From assembly GCA_937894725.1 (NCBI GenBank), contig CALAYL010000044.1:1-43298 (forward strand): a DNA stretch of 43,298 nt, written 5' to 3'. The DNA comes from an uncultured Bacteroidota bacterium (lineage in GTDB: Bacteria > Bacteroidota > Bacteroidia > Chitinophagales > LD1). Below are positions 6,630 to 15,773 of this stretch, piece after piece; the stretch's first letter is position 1, and each line of letters starts with the position of its first letter. The notes beneath the pieces were generated by a model that did not search any database, had not been told where the DNA came from, and worked only from the letters and a program-made list of their open reading frames with translations. The translations under genes were made by a program, and so were the position numbers.

Positions 6630-7928
6630 ATGTTTATAGCAGGAAATAATAGTTTAATAAAAAACACAACCTATAAAGTAGTGCTCCCATTTTACGGATA
6701 CGCTGCACTTTCCTTTTTAGTGGCTACTATTTTAATGTTTTCAAACACAGCTATATTTACACAACATTATTTCCACCCACATACACTAGCTATCACGCAC
6801 ACTATGGCGCTTGGCTGGGGTACGATGATCATATTAGGGGCAAGCCATCAGCTTTTTCCTGTGTTGATAGAGGGAAAATTGTATAGCAATCTGCTCGCTT
6901 ATCTGTCTTTCATTTTTGCCGCTATGGGCATTCCTATGTTAGTATTTGCATTTTATAAATTCGATATGGGCTGGATAGCTACGACAGGAGCTACGTTTAT
7001 AAATCTGGCAATCGCAAGTTTTTTAGTCAATCTATGGCTAAGCATGTCGAGCGACAAAACACAAAATGTGTACACAGTATTTGCATTTACAGCCGTTTTG
7101 TGGCTATTTACTACCACCCTACTAGGTCTTTTGCTTATTTGGAATTTCACTTTACACCTATTTTCAAAAGACTCTGTCCACTACCTTTCTCTACATGCTC
7201 ACTTAGGCATAATTGGTTGGTTTTTAATAATGATAATCGGTGTAGGGTCGCGGCTTATCCCCATGTTTCTTATTTCTAAATATGAAAACAAAAAACAACT
7301 CTGGTGGGTGTATGCGCTCATCAATATAGGGTTGATGAGTTTAATCGTGCTGTTTTTTTTAGCATCAAATCCAAGACTTTACTTTATTCCATTTACTTTA
7401 ATCGGATTAGGTGTTGGCTTATTTGGTAAATATATATACTGGTCGTTTGTGCAGCGTATTCGCAAAAAAGTGGATACTCAAGTAAAAATCTCGATACTTT
7501 CGGTAGCATTTATCTTGCTTTCCATTATGGTATTGGGGGTTGTCATCACGCTATATGCTACAGCGGCAGATACACAGCTCATCCTATTATATGGATTTAC
7601 TATTTTTTTCGGTTGGATTACCACTATTATTCTCGGAATGACATTCAAAACACTACCGTTTATCATTTGGAACAAAGTATATAGCAACATAGCGGGCTTG
7701 GGCAAGACACCAAATCCAAAAGACCTTTTCAGCGATTCCGTTTTTCTGGCCAATGGGATTGCTTATCTTTTAGGATATGTCGCTTTTAGCATGGGGATTA
7801 TTCAATCCAATGTTTTAGTTTTAAATGTTGGGACTATCTTTCTCTTGATTTCTGCGGTGCTCTATAACTTTAATATATTTAAAATTCTCTTTCATAAAGC
7901 AAAACAACATGGAAATAAAGACAAATAA
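6630..7928 (+). CDS. Heme-copper oxidase subunit I/NnrS-like membrane protein
   Basis: A 432-residue protein with about twelve predicted membrane helices. ATG 6630 is chosen because it follows the previous stop by one base. Histidines sit where metal or heme ligands would: His51 and His57 (HTLAITHTMALGWG), His73 (GASHQLFPVL) and LHAHLGIIGWF near the middle. This pattern resembles both heme-copper oxidase subunit I relatives and NnrS. It lacks a full set of CuB histidines that I can identify. Its neighbours (DUF2249 and a SufT-like protein) suggest a role in NO or nitrogen-oxide response. Exact family assignment needs a profile search. Confidence 0.65.
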   Translation: MFIAGNNSLIKNTTYKVVLPFYGYAALSFLVATILMFSNTAIFTQHYFHPHTLAITHTMALGWGTMIILGASHQLFPVLIEGKLYSNLLAYLSFIFAAMGIPMLVFAFYKFDMGWIATTGATFINLAIASFLVNLWLSMSSDKTQNVYTVFAFTAVLWLFTTTLLGLLLIWNFTLHLFSKDSVHYLSLHAHLGIIGWFLIMIIGVGSRLIPMFLISKYENKKQLWWVYALINIGLMSLIVLFFLASNPRLYFIPFTLIGLGVGLFGKYIYWSFVQRIRKKVDTQVKISILSVAFILLSIMVLGVVITLYATAADTQLILLYGFTIFFGWITTIILGMTFKTLPFIIWNKVYSNIAGLGKTPNPKDLFSDSVFLANGIAYLLGYVAFSMGIIQSNVLVLNVGTIFLLISAVLYNFNIFKILFHKAKQHGNKDK

Positions 7929-8232
7929 TCAGGAGAAAAACAACATGGCCATTATGGCATTGTATAATGTGATAGACCCCGAAATAGAATTGAACATTAT
8001 TGATTTAGGCTTAATTTATGAAATCAATTTTAATGAAGAAAGTAAGGCGATCAACGTAAGCATGACGTTAACTACTCAGTTTTGTCCAATGGGAGAGTCG
8101 ATAGTAGCTTCAGCTACACAAGCGCTAGAACAAGTTTTTTCTGAATATGAAATTCAAGTAGCCCTAACGTTTGACCCTGCTTGGAATCAAAGTATGATTT
8201 CTGACCAAGGTCGCGTATTTTTAAACAAATAG
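7909..8232 (+). CDS. MIP18/SufT-like metal-sulfur cluster assembly factor
   Basis: A 107-residue single-domain DUF59 protein with NVIDPEIELNIIDLGLIYEI, the family core, and Cys near position 62 in TTQFCPMGESI. These proteins help insert Fe-S clusters into client enzymes (relatives of SufT and PaaD). The longest frame starts at ATG 7909 and overlaps the previous gene by 20 bases. ATG 7945 is an alternative: it comes nine bases after AGGAG, an unusually good Shine-Dalgarno match for this phylum. Last gene of the DUF2249 set. Confidence 0.8.
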   Translation: MEIKTNNQEKNNMAIMALYNVIDPEIELNIIDLGLIYEINFNEESKAINVSMTLTTQFCPMGESIVASATQALEQVFSEYEIQVALTFDPAWNQSMISDQGRVFLNK

Positions 8233-8568
8233 TTTTGCTTTAAAATTTCCGAAAAAGCCATCTACTTAGCGACAAAAGATAAATCAGGATATAAAAACCA
8301 GATAAGTTTCTCTAGTCTTGAGAAATGCTGCTCCTCGAAATACTTGCCCAAATTTACTTACTTATCCATAAGCTCAATACAATAAGCCCTATCAAAAATA
8401 AATAGATTTTATTGCTGAATAAAGAAAAATATTTATCTACTTAGATTATTTCTAGCTGGAAATGCTAATTTCGCATATTAAGAAAAACAAAACTAACGAG
8501 CATAATCAAACCTTTAGAAATTCCACAGGATTGAATAGGCAAATTGTATAAATAATAATTCTAAGATT
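8233..8568. other. Intergenic region, AT-rich, with a possible promoter
   Basis: No gene is seen in these 336 bases. Near the middle, AGCTGGAAATGCTAATTTCG (8454-8473) carries a one-mismatch -7 box (TAATTTCG). It shares the 11-mer GGAAATGCTAA with the region before 20489. This would drive the MBL-fold hydrolase gene with a leader of about 90 nt. No terminator or repeat of note. Confidence 0.3.
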
Positions 8569-9831
8569 ATGAATTTAAAATGGGTAAATCATGCTTCTTA
8601 CATATTAGAAAGTGAAAACATTAGGCTGATTACTGACCCATGGATAGAGGGTAGAGTATTTAATGAAAGTTGGAGTTTACTTGTACCTGCCGAATTAACG
8701 TTTGAGGATTTTAAAGATATCACACACATATGGTTTTCACACGAACATCCTGACCATTTTTTCCCTCCTAATCTTACAAAAATACCTCAAGAATATCGAA
8801 ACAACATCACTGTACTTTTCCAAAAAACGTCTGATAATAAAGTTGCCGCCTTTTGCACAAAGATAGGGTTTAAATCTGTTGTAGAATTAAATGAATATAA
8901 CCCGATTTGCATAGGAGATGACATTGAAGTGACCATTGGAAAAGTGACAAATGATAGCGATTCTTGGCTATTTCTAGAAAAAAATGATATAAAAATACTG
9001 AATCTAAATGATTGTGTGTTTCAAGAAGAAGAATTGGAAAGACTTAGTAAATACACTGGAAAAGTTGATATTCTTCTTACCCAATTTTCTTTTGCAAATT
9101 GGATTGGAAACAAAAACGATCACAATGCTATGAAAGCAAGTGCCGAAAGGAAACTTTCTGATATTGAAAGACATATAAGCTACTTCTCTCCTAAATATAC
9201 TATTCCTTTTGCAAGCTATGTTTGGTTTTGCCATGAAGACAATTTTCACTTTAATGAATTTGCAAATAAAATCGATGATGTAGCTGAGCATATAAAGAAA
9301 CTTAACAGTATTCCAGTAATTTTATATCCTGGAGATACTTGGCTTTTAAAAGACAAACATGACTCTAGTGAAGCTATTCAAAAATACCTGGATGCAGCAA
9401 ACACTTTAAAGCAAAGAAAATTAACCCATTTCGATTCCATCCCGTTGGAAACACTTGAAAAAGAAGCCATTGCTTTTACTGAAAAAGCATTAAAGCGAAA
9501 CAATAAAAGGAAACTCTTATCGTATCATCCTATGTATATTTATCTTACAGATTTCAAAGTGGTGTATAGTTATTCATATAGATCAGGACTAAAAAAAGCG
9601 GCTAATAAAACTCAAGAGACCTCTGACATCTCTTTTCACTCTCAAAACCTAAGTTACTGCTTTAATTTTGATTGGGGCTTTGATACTATACTTATAGCTG
9701 GCACCTTTGAGAAACCAGAAAAAGGGAATTTCCAGAATTTCATGGAGTATGATTGGGTCGCGAATTTAAACAATAGAGGCAAAAAGATGAAAGGGCTTTT
9801 AGGAAGGCTTTTAGACAGAGTAATGAAATGA
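8569..9831 (+). CDS. MBL-fold metallo-hydrolase (UlaG-like)
   Basis: A 420-residue protein starting MNLKWVNHASYILESENIRL. It contains the metallo-beta-lactamase signature HEHPDH (His58, His60, Asp62, His63) and the preceding TDPW strand. The N-terminal half is the hydrolase fold. The C-terminal 200 residues are an extension, rich in Lys and aromatic residues, that I do not recognise. Such proteins resemble the hydrolase part of CMP-sialate hydroxylase-type enzymes and often lie near surface polysaccharide genes. It overlaps the acyltransferase gene by four bases (ATGA), so a shared role in modifying a surface glycan or lipid is plausible but unproven. Confidence 0.75.
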   Translation: MNLKWVNHASYILESENIRLITDPWIEGRVFNESWSLLVPAELTFEDFKDITHIWFSHEHPDHFFPPNLTKIPQEYRNNITVLFQKTSDNKVAAFCTKIGFKSVVELNEYNPICIGDDIEVTIGKVTNDSDSWLFLEKNDIKILNLNDCVFQEEELERLSKYTGKVDILLTQFSFANWIGNKNDHNAMKASAERKLSDIERHISYFSPKYTIPFASYVWFCHEDNFHFNEFANKIDDVAEHIKKLNSIPVILYPGDTWLLKDKHDSSEAIQKYLDAANTLKQRKLTHFDSIPLETLEKEAIAFTEKALKRNNKRKLLSYHPMYIYLTDFKVVYSYSYRSGLKKAANKTQETSDISFHSQNLSYCFNFDWGFDTILIAGTFEKPEKGNFQNFMEYDWVANLNNRGKKMKGLLGRLLDRVMK

Positions 9832-10949
9832 AAAAAGAATTCTTTTTTCACAATCTCGACCTACTCAGATTTATTGCGTTTTTAATGGTGTTTGTTTCAC
9901 ATTTACCATTCAAACTGAATGCTGATTTTTTGAAGTTCGTGAAGTTCAATTTAGGAAATCTAGGAGTTGAAATGTTTTTTACGCTAAGTGGATTTCTTAT
10001 CATGTCCATACTATTAAAAGAGAAAGAGCTTACAAATACAATTTCGTTATCAAAATTTTGGTTGAGACGTATTTTTAGAATTTTTCCACTCTATTTTGGC
10101 ACTTTGTGTCTAATACTATTTATTTCTACTTTTTTAAGAGATGCTCCAGTATCATCGAATGATTTTTTTACATATTACTTTACGTTCACTGGCAATTTCG
10201 ACCGAGTTATTAATGGAGACCTTACAATTGCAAACTATATTGGATCGGGCGTACTTTGGAGTATAAGCATAGAGGAGCAGTTTTATTTGCTATTTCCTTT
10301 TATAATGTGGCTACTTCGTGGGTCAAAAAGATTATTAGGCGCAGTCCTAGTGTTTATTTACGTTTTGACTATTGTTAGCAAGCTTTTTATTATATCCACT
10401 TATAGTGATTTTTCGCTTGCGTATCGAACATTATCTTTTCATCCAATATCAGCTTTTGACTCCATCACCTTTGGATGTTTAATGGCCTATTTTTCTGTGT
10501 ACTACACAAGCACTTTTGTCAAACTAGTCAATATGATGAACCATTTCACAATAGTCATTTTTACAATCCTATTTATTTTACTACTTGGGCTAGATTTTCG
10601 ATTTGGCAATGTTTATTTTACTGAAATTTTAGCCAAACAAATTTATGTAATCTACTTTGCGTCAATAGTTGCCTTTACATGTTTTCATGATATAGCCTCA
10701 GCTAAGTCACAAAATAAAATTATACACACTTTAAATTATTTAGGAAAAATCTCATTTGGCTTATATCTCTTTCACGACATTATAATTACACTTTTAAATG
10801 ATATCATAGAAAACCAATTTCTACTATTCAATCTAGCTATGATATGCACGGTAGCCATATCTTGGCTATCGTACAATTATTTCGAATATCCATTGCTTAA
10901 ATTTAAAGATAGGTTCTCAATTGTAAAAACAAGAAACCTAAGTTCATAA
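9828..10949 (+). CDS. Acyltransferase-3 family membrane protein (OafA/YrhL-like)
   Basis: A 373-residue polytopic protein with about ten helices. It opens HNLDLLRFIAFLMVFVSHLP, whose Arg and His are conserved in the family, and carries FWLRRIFRIFPLYF and SISIEEQFYLLFP. These enzymes transfer acetyl or other acyl groups to sugars of surface polysaccharides or to lipids. Substrate unknown. Translationally coupled to the upstream hydrolase gene through ATGA; nothing else follows in the operon. Confidence 0.9.
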   Translation: MKKEFFFHNLDLLRFIAFLMVFVSHLPFKLNADFLKFVKFNLGNLGVEMFFTLSGFLIMSILLKEKELTNTISLSKFWLRRIFRIFPLYFGTLCLILFISTFLRDAPVSSNDFFTYYFTFTGNFDRVINGDLTIANYIGSGVLWSISIEEQFYLLFPFIMWLLRGSKRLLGAVLVFIYVLTIVSKLFIISTYSDFSLAYRTLSFHPISAFDSITFGCLMAYFSVYYTSTFVKLVNMMNHFTIVIFTILFILLLGLDFRFGNVYFTEILAKQIYVIYFASIVAFTCFHDIASAKSQNKIIHTLNYLGKISFGLYLFHDIIITLLNDIIENQFLLFNLAMICTVAISWLSYNYFEYPLLKFKDRFSIVKTRNLSS

Positions 10950-11099
10950 AAAATAATTGACTATAAAACTTTGTCAATAAATATCAAGAAGAAAATAATT
11001 AACTATTTAGTGAGCGTTCTCGCCTCCTTAATTTTTGATAATAAACTTACTAAAACATTAGTAAAACACCGCTTATGGCGGCTATTTCGTAAAAAAAGG

Positions 11100-11107
11100 T
11101 ACTTTTG
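11100..11107 (+). promoter_or_regulatory. Possible -7 promoter box before yidC
   Basis: TACTTTTG fits TAnnTTTG and ends 21 bases before the yidC ATG, which would leave a leader of about 15 nt. No TTG lies at the usual -33 distance. The rest of the 179-bp gap after 10949 shows no gene, only a weak CCGC/GCGG hairpin near 11070. Confidence 0.35.
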
Positions 11108-11128
11108 CGACTCTTATTTTAATGATAC

Positions 11129-12889
11129 ATGGAAAACAAAAACACTCTCATTGGTACAATATTGCTAGGCATCTTGGTGGCTGGTATGTTTTTTTATCAA
11201 AGTAAACTAGATAAAGCTAATCCCGAAAAAGAAAAGCAAACTACCGCTGCAATAGACAAAGATACGACTAAAGTTGCAGATGCCGTGATTCCCGCTACTA
11301 CACAGATCGAAGCTATTGACACTACAATCCCTACGCGTGACCCTATAAATTATACGCTAGAAAATCAGCAACTCAAAGTTACTTTTTCAGATAGAGGAGG
11401 AAATGCAACTAGTGTAAATCTCAAAGAATACGCTACTTGGGACAAAAAACCGTTGATACTTTTTACCGAAAAATCAAATCATTTTGGCTACATCGCTACC
11501 ATAGCAGGCAAAAAAACAGCTACCGCACAGTTATTGTTTGATGCGAAGGCTACCGACAATAGCATAGAATTTAGCTACGCTGCCTCAACTGGTGAGCAAA
11601 TCGTACAGACCTACACCTTGCCTAAGGAGGGATACAAACTAGACTACACGCTCAAGATAAACGGCATAGCACAGCCGCTCAGCCTAGATTGGCACAGCGA
11701 GTTATTAAATCTTGAGCACGCGGTATCTACCGAGCGTACTTACTCTGCATTGTATTACAAATTTAAAGATGGCGATGTAAAACATCTCGATGAAACAAAA
11801 GACGATGAGACAGCTAAAACCGAAAAACCGCTAGAATGGATATCCTACAAGCAGCAGTTTTTCAATGCCACACTTGTGACCAAGGGTCTCGTAAGCAATG
11901 TCAATTTATCGACAAAACACGACAAAGACAATACTAATTATGTAAAAAACTATACCTCAGATGGCACCTTTGCAAAGGTTAAAGATGGCACATACAAAAT
12001 GGAGTGGATTTTCAGTCCAAACAAATTCAAATCGCTCAAAACGCAAGCAGACGACTTGCAAGAAATCGTAAAACTTAGTCCCGATTTTGCCGTATTCAAA
12101 TGGATTAAATATATCACCCAGTTTTTTACCATTCCAATTTTCAACGTACTCGAAAAAACGGGATTAAACTACGGTATCATCATCCTCATTTTAACTATAG
12201 TACTCAAGTTGTTGTTGACCCCACTTACTTGGAGTTCTATTAAGTCTTCAGCTTTTATGAAAGTACTCAAGCCAGAGATAGACGAACTGAAAGTAAAGTA
12301 TGGCGATGACCAACAAAAAATTTCTGCGGAGCAGATGAAAATCTACCAAACAGCAGGGGTCAATCCATTTGGTGGTTGTTTACCAATGTTGCTACAGTTG
12401 CCGATTTTGATGAGTATGTATTACTTCTTTCCTAACTCCATTGAGCTTCGTCAGCAACCGTTTTTGTGGGCTACTGACTTATCAAGCTATGATGCTATTT
12501 ACACCTTCAAAGAAACCATTTTTGGACAAAATCACATCAGTCTTTTCACCATACTCATGACCGTGACTTCGATAGCCATGGCGGTATATACACAAGCCAA
12601 TAGCGGTATGACCAATACCCAACCGGGCATGCAGTATTTGCCCTACATCATGCCACTGTTTTTGATGGTAATGTTTAATAGTTTCCCTGCTGCACTTACC
12701 TATTACTATTTGTTGCAAAATGTGATCTCAATGGGGCAACAATGGGCTATTCAAAATTTCTTTATAGATGAGGCCGCTATTCACAAAAAGATTCAAGACA
12801 ATAAAAAGAATCCAAAAGCGCCATCTAAGCTTACTCAGAAGCTAGCTGAAATACAAAAGCAGCAAGAAGAGGCTCGCAAAAAGAAATAA
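11129..12889 (+). CDS. yidC: Membrane protein insertase YidC
   Basis: A 586-residue protein of the usual Gram-negative architecture. An N-terminal membrane anchor (TLIGTILLGILVAGMFFY, residues 5-22) and a variable acidic linker lead into a periplasmic beta-sandwich domain to about residue 330. The conserved insertase core follows, from IKYITQFFTIPIFNVL, with LLTPLTWSSIKSSAFMKVLK, NPFGGCLPMLLQLPILMSMY and a late LTYYYLLQNVISM. The tail is strongly basic (QQEEARKKK), as expected for ribosome contact. It inserts proteins into the inner membrane, alone or with SecYEG. Single gene; about 100 bp separates it from the M23 peptidase. Confidence 0.95.
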   Translation: MENKNTLIGTILLGILVAGMFFYQSKLDKANPEKEKQTTAAIDKDTTKVADAVIPATTQIEAIDTTIPTRDPINYTLENQQLKVTFSDRGGNATSVNLKEYATWDKKPLILFTEKSNHFGYIATIAGKKTATAQLLFDAKATDNSIEFSYAASTGEQIVQTYTLPKEGYKLDYTLKINGIAQPLSLDWHSELLNLEHAVSTERTYSALYYKFKDGDVKHLDETKDDETAKTEKPLEWISYKQQFFNATLVTKGLVSNVNLSTKHDKDNTNYVKNYTSDGTFAKVKDGTYKMEWIFSPNKFKSLKTQADDLQEIVKLSPDFAVFKWIKYITQFFTIPIFNVLEKTGLNYGIIILILTIVLKLLLTPLTWSSIKSSAFMKVLKPEIDELKVKYGDDQQKISAEQMKIYQTAGVNPFGGCLPMLLQLPILMSMYYFFPNSIELRQQPFLWATDLSSYDAIYTFKETIFGQNHISLFTILMTVTSIAMAVYTQANSGMTNTQPGMQYLPYIMPLFLMVMFNSFPAALTYYYLLQNVISMGQQWAIQNFFIDEAAIHKKIQDNKKNPKAPSKLTQKLAEIQKQQEEARKKK

Positions 12890-12954
12890 GACTAAAACTG
12901 TACAAAATAGTACACTACATCAGGCTATTTGTTTATTAAATAGATTGCAAAATC

Positions 12955-12981
12955 GTTTTACGAAAAGTAGTTTTACGAAAA
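12955..12981 (+). repeat. Tandem 12-bp direct repeat before the M23 peptidase
   Basis: GTTTTACGAAAA occurs at 12955-12966 and again at 12970-12981, a 15-bp period ending nine bases before the peptidase ATG at 12991. This could be a tandem protein-binding site or a small duplication in the leader. No gene lies in the surrounding 12890-12990 gap. Confidence 0.6.
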
Positions 12982-12990
12982 CATATTTGA

Positions 12991-14322
12991 ATGAAAAAAA
13001 TTATCTGGCTACTATCAGCCACCTCATTTATTTTATTGGCATTTTTGAGCGGTATATTGCTCGAACGAAAAGGCAATATAGCCGCACTGAAGCCGTATTT
13101 GGCTACACCTGAAAAAGCGCCAGAAATTAAGTATGGTATCAATATCAGCAAATTTGATGTACTCAAAAGTAAGGTCGAAAAAAACGAAGCATTCTCCGAT
13201 ATTTTGACTAAAAATAATGTCGCATATGAAAGTGCGAAATACCTTATACATAAGACTAGCGACATCTTTAATGCCAACAAAATAAAGGCTGGCAATAAAT
13301 ATACGGTGCTCGGTCACCAAACGGATTCTGGATTTGTGACCAAGAAAATAATTTACGAAGAGAGCAAAATTGATTATGTAGTTTTTAATGTAGATGATTC
13401 ACTTTACATTCACCGTGGTCAGCACGTAGTAGAGCGCAAACACAGAGAGGTAGCAGGAATAATCCGCGGTTCGCTTTATGAAACTTTTAAAATATTAGAT
13501 ATAAATCCTTCTCTAGCCGTGAAATTGGCAGAAATCTTTTCTTCAACAGTTGACTTTTATAAAATACAAGAGGGCGATAAATTTAAAATCATTTTTGATG
13601 AAGATTTTGTAGGTGAAACCTCTATAGGCGCTGGACAAATTAGCTCCGCAATCTTTATGAGCAGTAGCAAGGAATACCACGCATTTTACTATGAAAAAGA
13701 TGCCTCTCATGAGGGCGAATATTTTGACCAATATGGGGCTAGCATGAAGAAGCAATTTCTTAAAGCACCTGTCAAATTCGGACATATTAGCTCTAAATAC
13801 ACCAAAAAGAGATTTCACCCTGTGACCAAAGTATGGAAAGCACATTTAGGTACAGATTACGCAGCAGCCTATGGAACTCCTATCATTGCTACGGCCGATG
13901 GCATAGTAGAGGACGCTTGTTTCAAAATGTACAATGGAAATTATGTAAAGATTCGTCACAATGGACAATACAAGACCCAGTATCTCCACATGAGCAAAAT
14001 AGCCAAAGGAATAAAGCGTGGCAAAGCAGTTCGCCAAGGTGAGGTGATAGGCTATGTAGGTAGTACAGGATTAGCTACTGGCCCGCACGTATGTTATCGA
14101 TTTTGGAAAGATGGACAACAGGTAGATCCACACAAACAAAGTTTGAAATTTAGCGAAACCCTTACTGGAACTCAAAAGTCGCAGTTTTTGAAATCAATAG
14201 CTCCGTTAGTAGCTAAAATGAATGGCCTTGACTACGATGCTGATCCTCGTATAGTACTAGAAGAAAAGAAACAAGCGGCATTAGAAGCTAAAACGCTAGC
14301 CTTCGTATCCCAGTATTTTTAA
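12991..14322 (+). CDS. M23-family (LytM-like) cell wall peptidase with a His-x-Cys motif
   Basis: A 443-residue protein with an N-terminal signal or anchor helix (IIWLLSATSFILLAFLSGIL). A central region of about 230 residues resembles the usual OapA/LysM-like part of such proteins. The catalytic domain starts around residue 280 with AHLGTDYAAAYGTPI, giving the zinc ligands His and Asp, and continues with YLHMSKIAKGI. The final HxH motif is HVC here (TGPHVCYRFW), so a zinc-ligand histidine is replaced by cysteine, which can itself bind zinc. I recall this variant in other Bacteroidota M23 proteins. Predicted to cut peptidoglycan cross-links in the periplasm. Its last four bases overlap the convergent gene. 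Confidence 0.88.
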   Translation: MKKIIWLLSATSFILLAFLSGILLERKGNIAALKPYLATPEKAPEIKYGINISKFDVLKSKVEKNEAFSDILTKNNVAYESAKYLIHKTSDIFNANKIKAGNKYTVLGHQTDSGFVTKKIIYEESKIDYVVFNVDDSLYIHRGQHVVERKHREVAGIIRGSLYETFKILDINPSLAVKLAEIFSSTVDFYKIQEGDKFKIIFDEDFVGETSIGAGQISSAIFMSSSKEYHAFYYEKDASHEGEYFDQYGASMKKQFLKAPVKFGHISSKYTKKRFHPVTKVWKAHLGTDYAAAYGTPIIATADGIVEDACFKMYNGNYVKIRHNGQYKTQYLHMSKIAKGIKRGKAVRQGEVIGYVGSTGLATGPHVCYRFWKDGQQVDPHKQSLKFSETLTGTQKSQFLKSIAPLVAKMNGLDYDADPRIVLEEKKQAALEAKTLAFVSQYF

Positions 14323-15701
14323 TCATTTTTGTACCATTGATAGGCAGACGAAGTATCTGAAAAATCAAAGTAGTTTTTAGGAATTTTGTCGAAATAGGTA
14401 TTCCCAAATGAAGTGAAGAAAAAAGTTTTTATTTCTACAGCTTTCGCTTGTTGATCCGCATCCGAAGTTACGTATATCGTTCTCGCTTTACCATTTTCGA
14501 TAGTAGATAACAGCACAGATTCATAAGGAATACACCAGCTGTAAGTCATCATTTTCATTGGAAAATTTGCTTCATCTATCAATATTTTCTGCGCAGCTGT
14601 TTTATCGAAAATAATGCGCTGCCAAGCAATACGTTCTTGATAATGTGGCGCTATGGAAAACCATCTTACAACAGCCAAAAACCCCAAAGCCATAAACAGA
14701 CCAGCCACGTACCCACGATAGTTTTTGAATGACGCAAAAGCTAGCAATACCGAAAAGAAAACGGGTTGATATAAGTTCTCAAAATAAAGCAACGACTCCT
14801 CCCCCAGGGTATAAAAACAAGTGTTGATAAACAAGATACAGCCTGAAAGAGCAGCCAGATAAACTAACATACGCCTAGAAAACAAATTGCTGAGTACGGC
14901 TATAAAAAGAAGTGTAAAAGTAATGCTCAATGGCAAAAATCGCTTGAATACATGATGAATAAAACTCTTATTGGCTACTGTATCAAAATAGTGAGGAAAT
15001 AAGCTTTTTACATTTTGCACATTGTCTAAAAGCGTGCTAGTGTATGAACTTTCAGGTAGAAATAACTTTTTAGCTAGATACGCCATCCCTCCACTCAGTA
15101 GCAAAATGCCTATCTGACCTGGAGAAAGCAATTTTTGTACCCATACAAAAAGAATAAAAAATCCAAAACAAAACAAAGCTAAAGGATGAATAACAAAACC
15201 AAAAAGAAACACAAGTGGCCATGTAAAATACCAAAATGCAGATTTTTGATTAGCCATAAAATAGAGAAAGTACGCATAAACCAATAACCAGTAAGGTACT
15301 AAAAATTGCGATTCGGACACCATCCAAAAAAAAGCTTCTGTATGAAAAACAAAACCACTGAGTATGATTAAAAAAGCAATCCACCAGTTTTTAAAAACAA
15401 ACCCACTCATCATCGAAGGCATTACCCACATAAGCACACAGCCCACCGAATAGCTAACCGCGATAAACCTAAAAGGTAGTGAAGCATGAGCTAAAGCATA
15501 TGGAGGCAGCATCGAATAAAATGCGCCATATCTATTGTGCTGTATAGGCAGCGTCCCTTCTACCAACATTTGAAATAAATAATAGGCACTATCAAACATC
15601 ACCACGCGTGCTTTATAAAACACTACTGCCAACACGGCTAAAATCGCCCACATACTGTATGTAGTTAACTTAAGTGTCCTATTGGGTTGTGCTGATTGCA
15701 T
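14319..15701 (-). CDS. Polytopic membrane protein of unknown function
   Basis: A 460-residue protein with about ten to twelve hydrophobic segments, starting MQSAQPNRTLKLTTYSMWAI. An early periplasmic-type loop contains DSAYYLFQMLVEGTLPIQHNRY, reminiscent of the first loop of GT-C glycosyltransferases and related multi-helix transferases, with an acidic residue soon after helix one. The C-terminal 100 residues are soluble. I cannot assign a family with confidence. It is monocistronic, convergent with the M23 gene, and lies downstream of the tRNA-Ser terminator. Confidence 0.7.
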   Translation of the reverse strand: MQSAQPNRTLKLTTYSMWAILAVLAVVFYKARVVMFDSAYYLFQMLVEGTLPIQHNRYGAFYSMLPPYALAHASLPFRFIAVSYSVGCVLMWVMPSMMSGFVFKNWWIAFLIILSGFVFHTEAFFWMVSESQFLVPYWLLVYAYFLYFMANQKSAFWYFTWPLVFLFGFVIHPLALFCFGFFILFVWVQKLLSPGQIGILLLSGGMAYLAKKLFLPESSYTSTLLDNVQNVKSLFPHYFDTVANKSFIHHVFKRFLPLSITFTLLFIAVLSNLFSRRMLVYLAALSGCILFINTCFYTLGEESLLYFENLYQPVFFSVLLAFASFKNYRGYVAGLFMALGFLAVVRWFSIAPHYQERIAWQRIIFDKTAAQKILIDEANFPMKMMTYSWCIPYESVLLSTIENGKARTIYVTSDADQQAKAVEIKTFFFTSFGNTYFDKIPKNYFDFSDTSSAYQWYKND

Positions 15702-15733
15702 TTATAAAAATAAGAAAGGATATGGACTCATGA

Positions 15734-15766
15734 AATAAAAAAAGCCGAAGAATGATCTTCGGCTTT
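15734..15766 (-). terminator. Intrinsic terminator of tRNA-Ser
   Basis: A perfect 10-bp stem, AAAGCCGAAG (15741-15750) and CTTCGGCTTT (15757-15766), with a six-base loop, lies just after the tRNA in its direction of transcription. On the minus strand the stem runs directly into T residues (15740 down to 15734, broken by one A). Confidence 0.9.
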
Positions 15767-15773
15767 TTGGTAG

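Noticed and set aside
10971..11168. A 65-residue open frame before yidC
   Set aside because: Low-complexity, overlaps the yidC start and its promoter box, no family features.
12899..12914. Hairpin after yidC as terminator
   Set aside because: The stem TGTAC/GTACA is only five pairs and no T tract follows.
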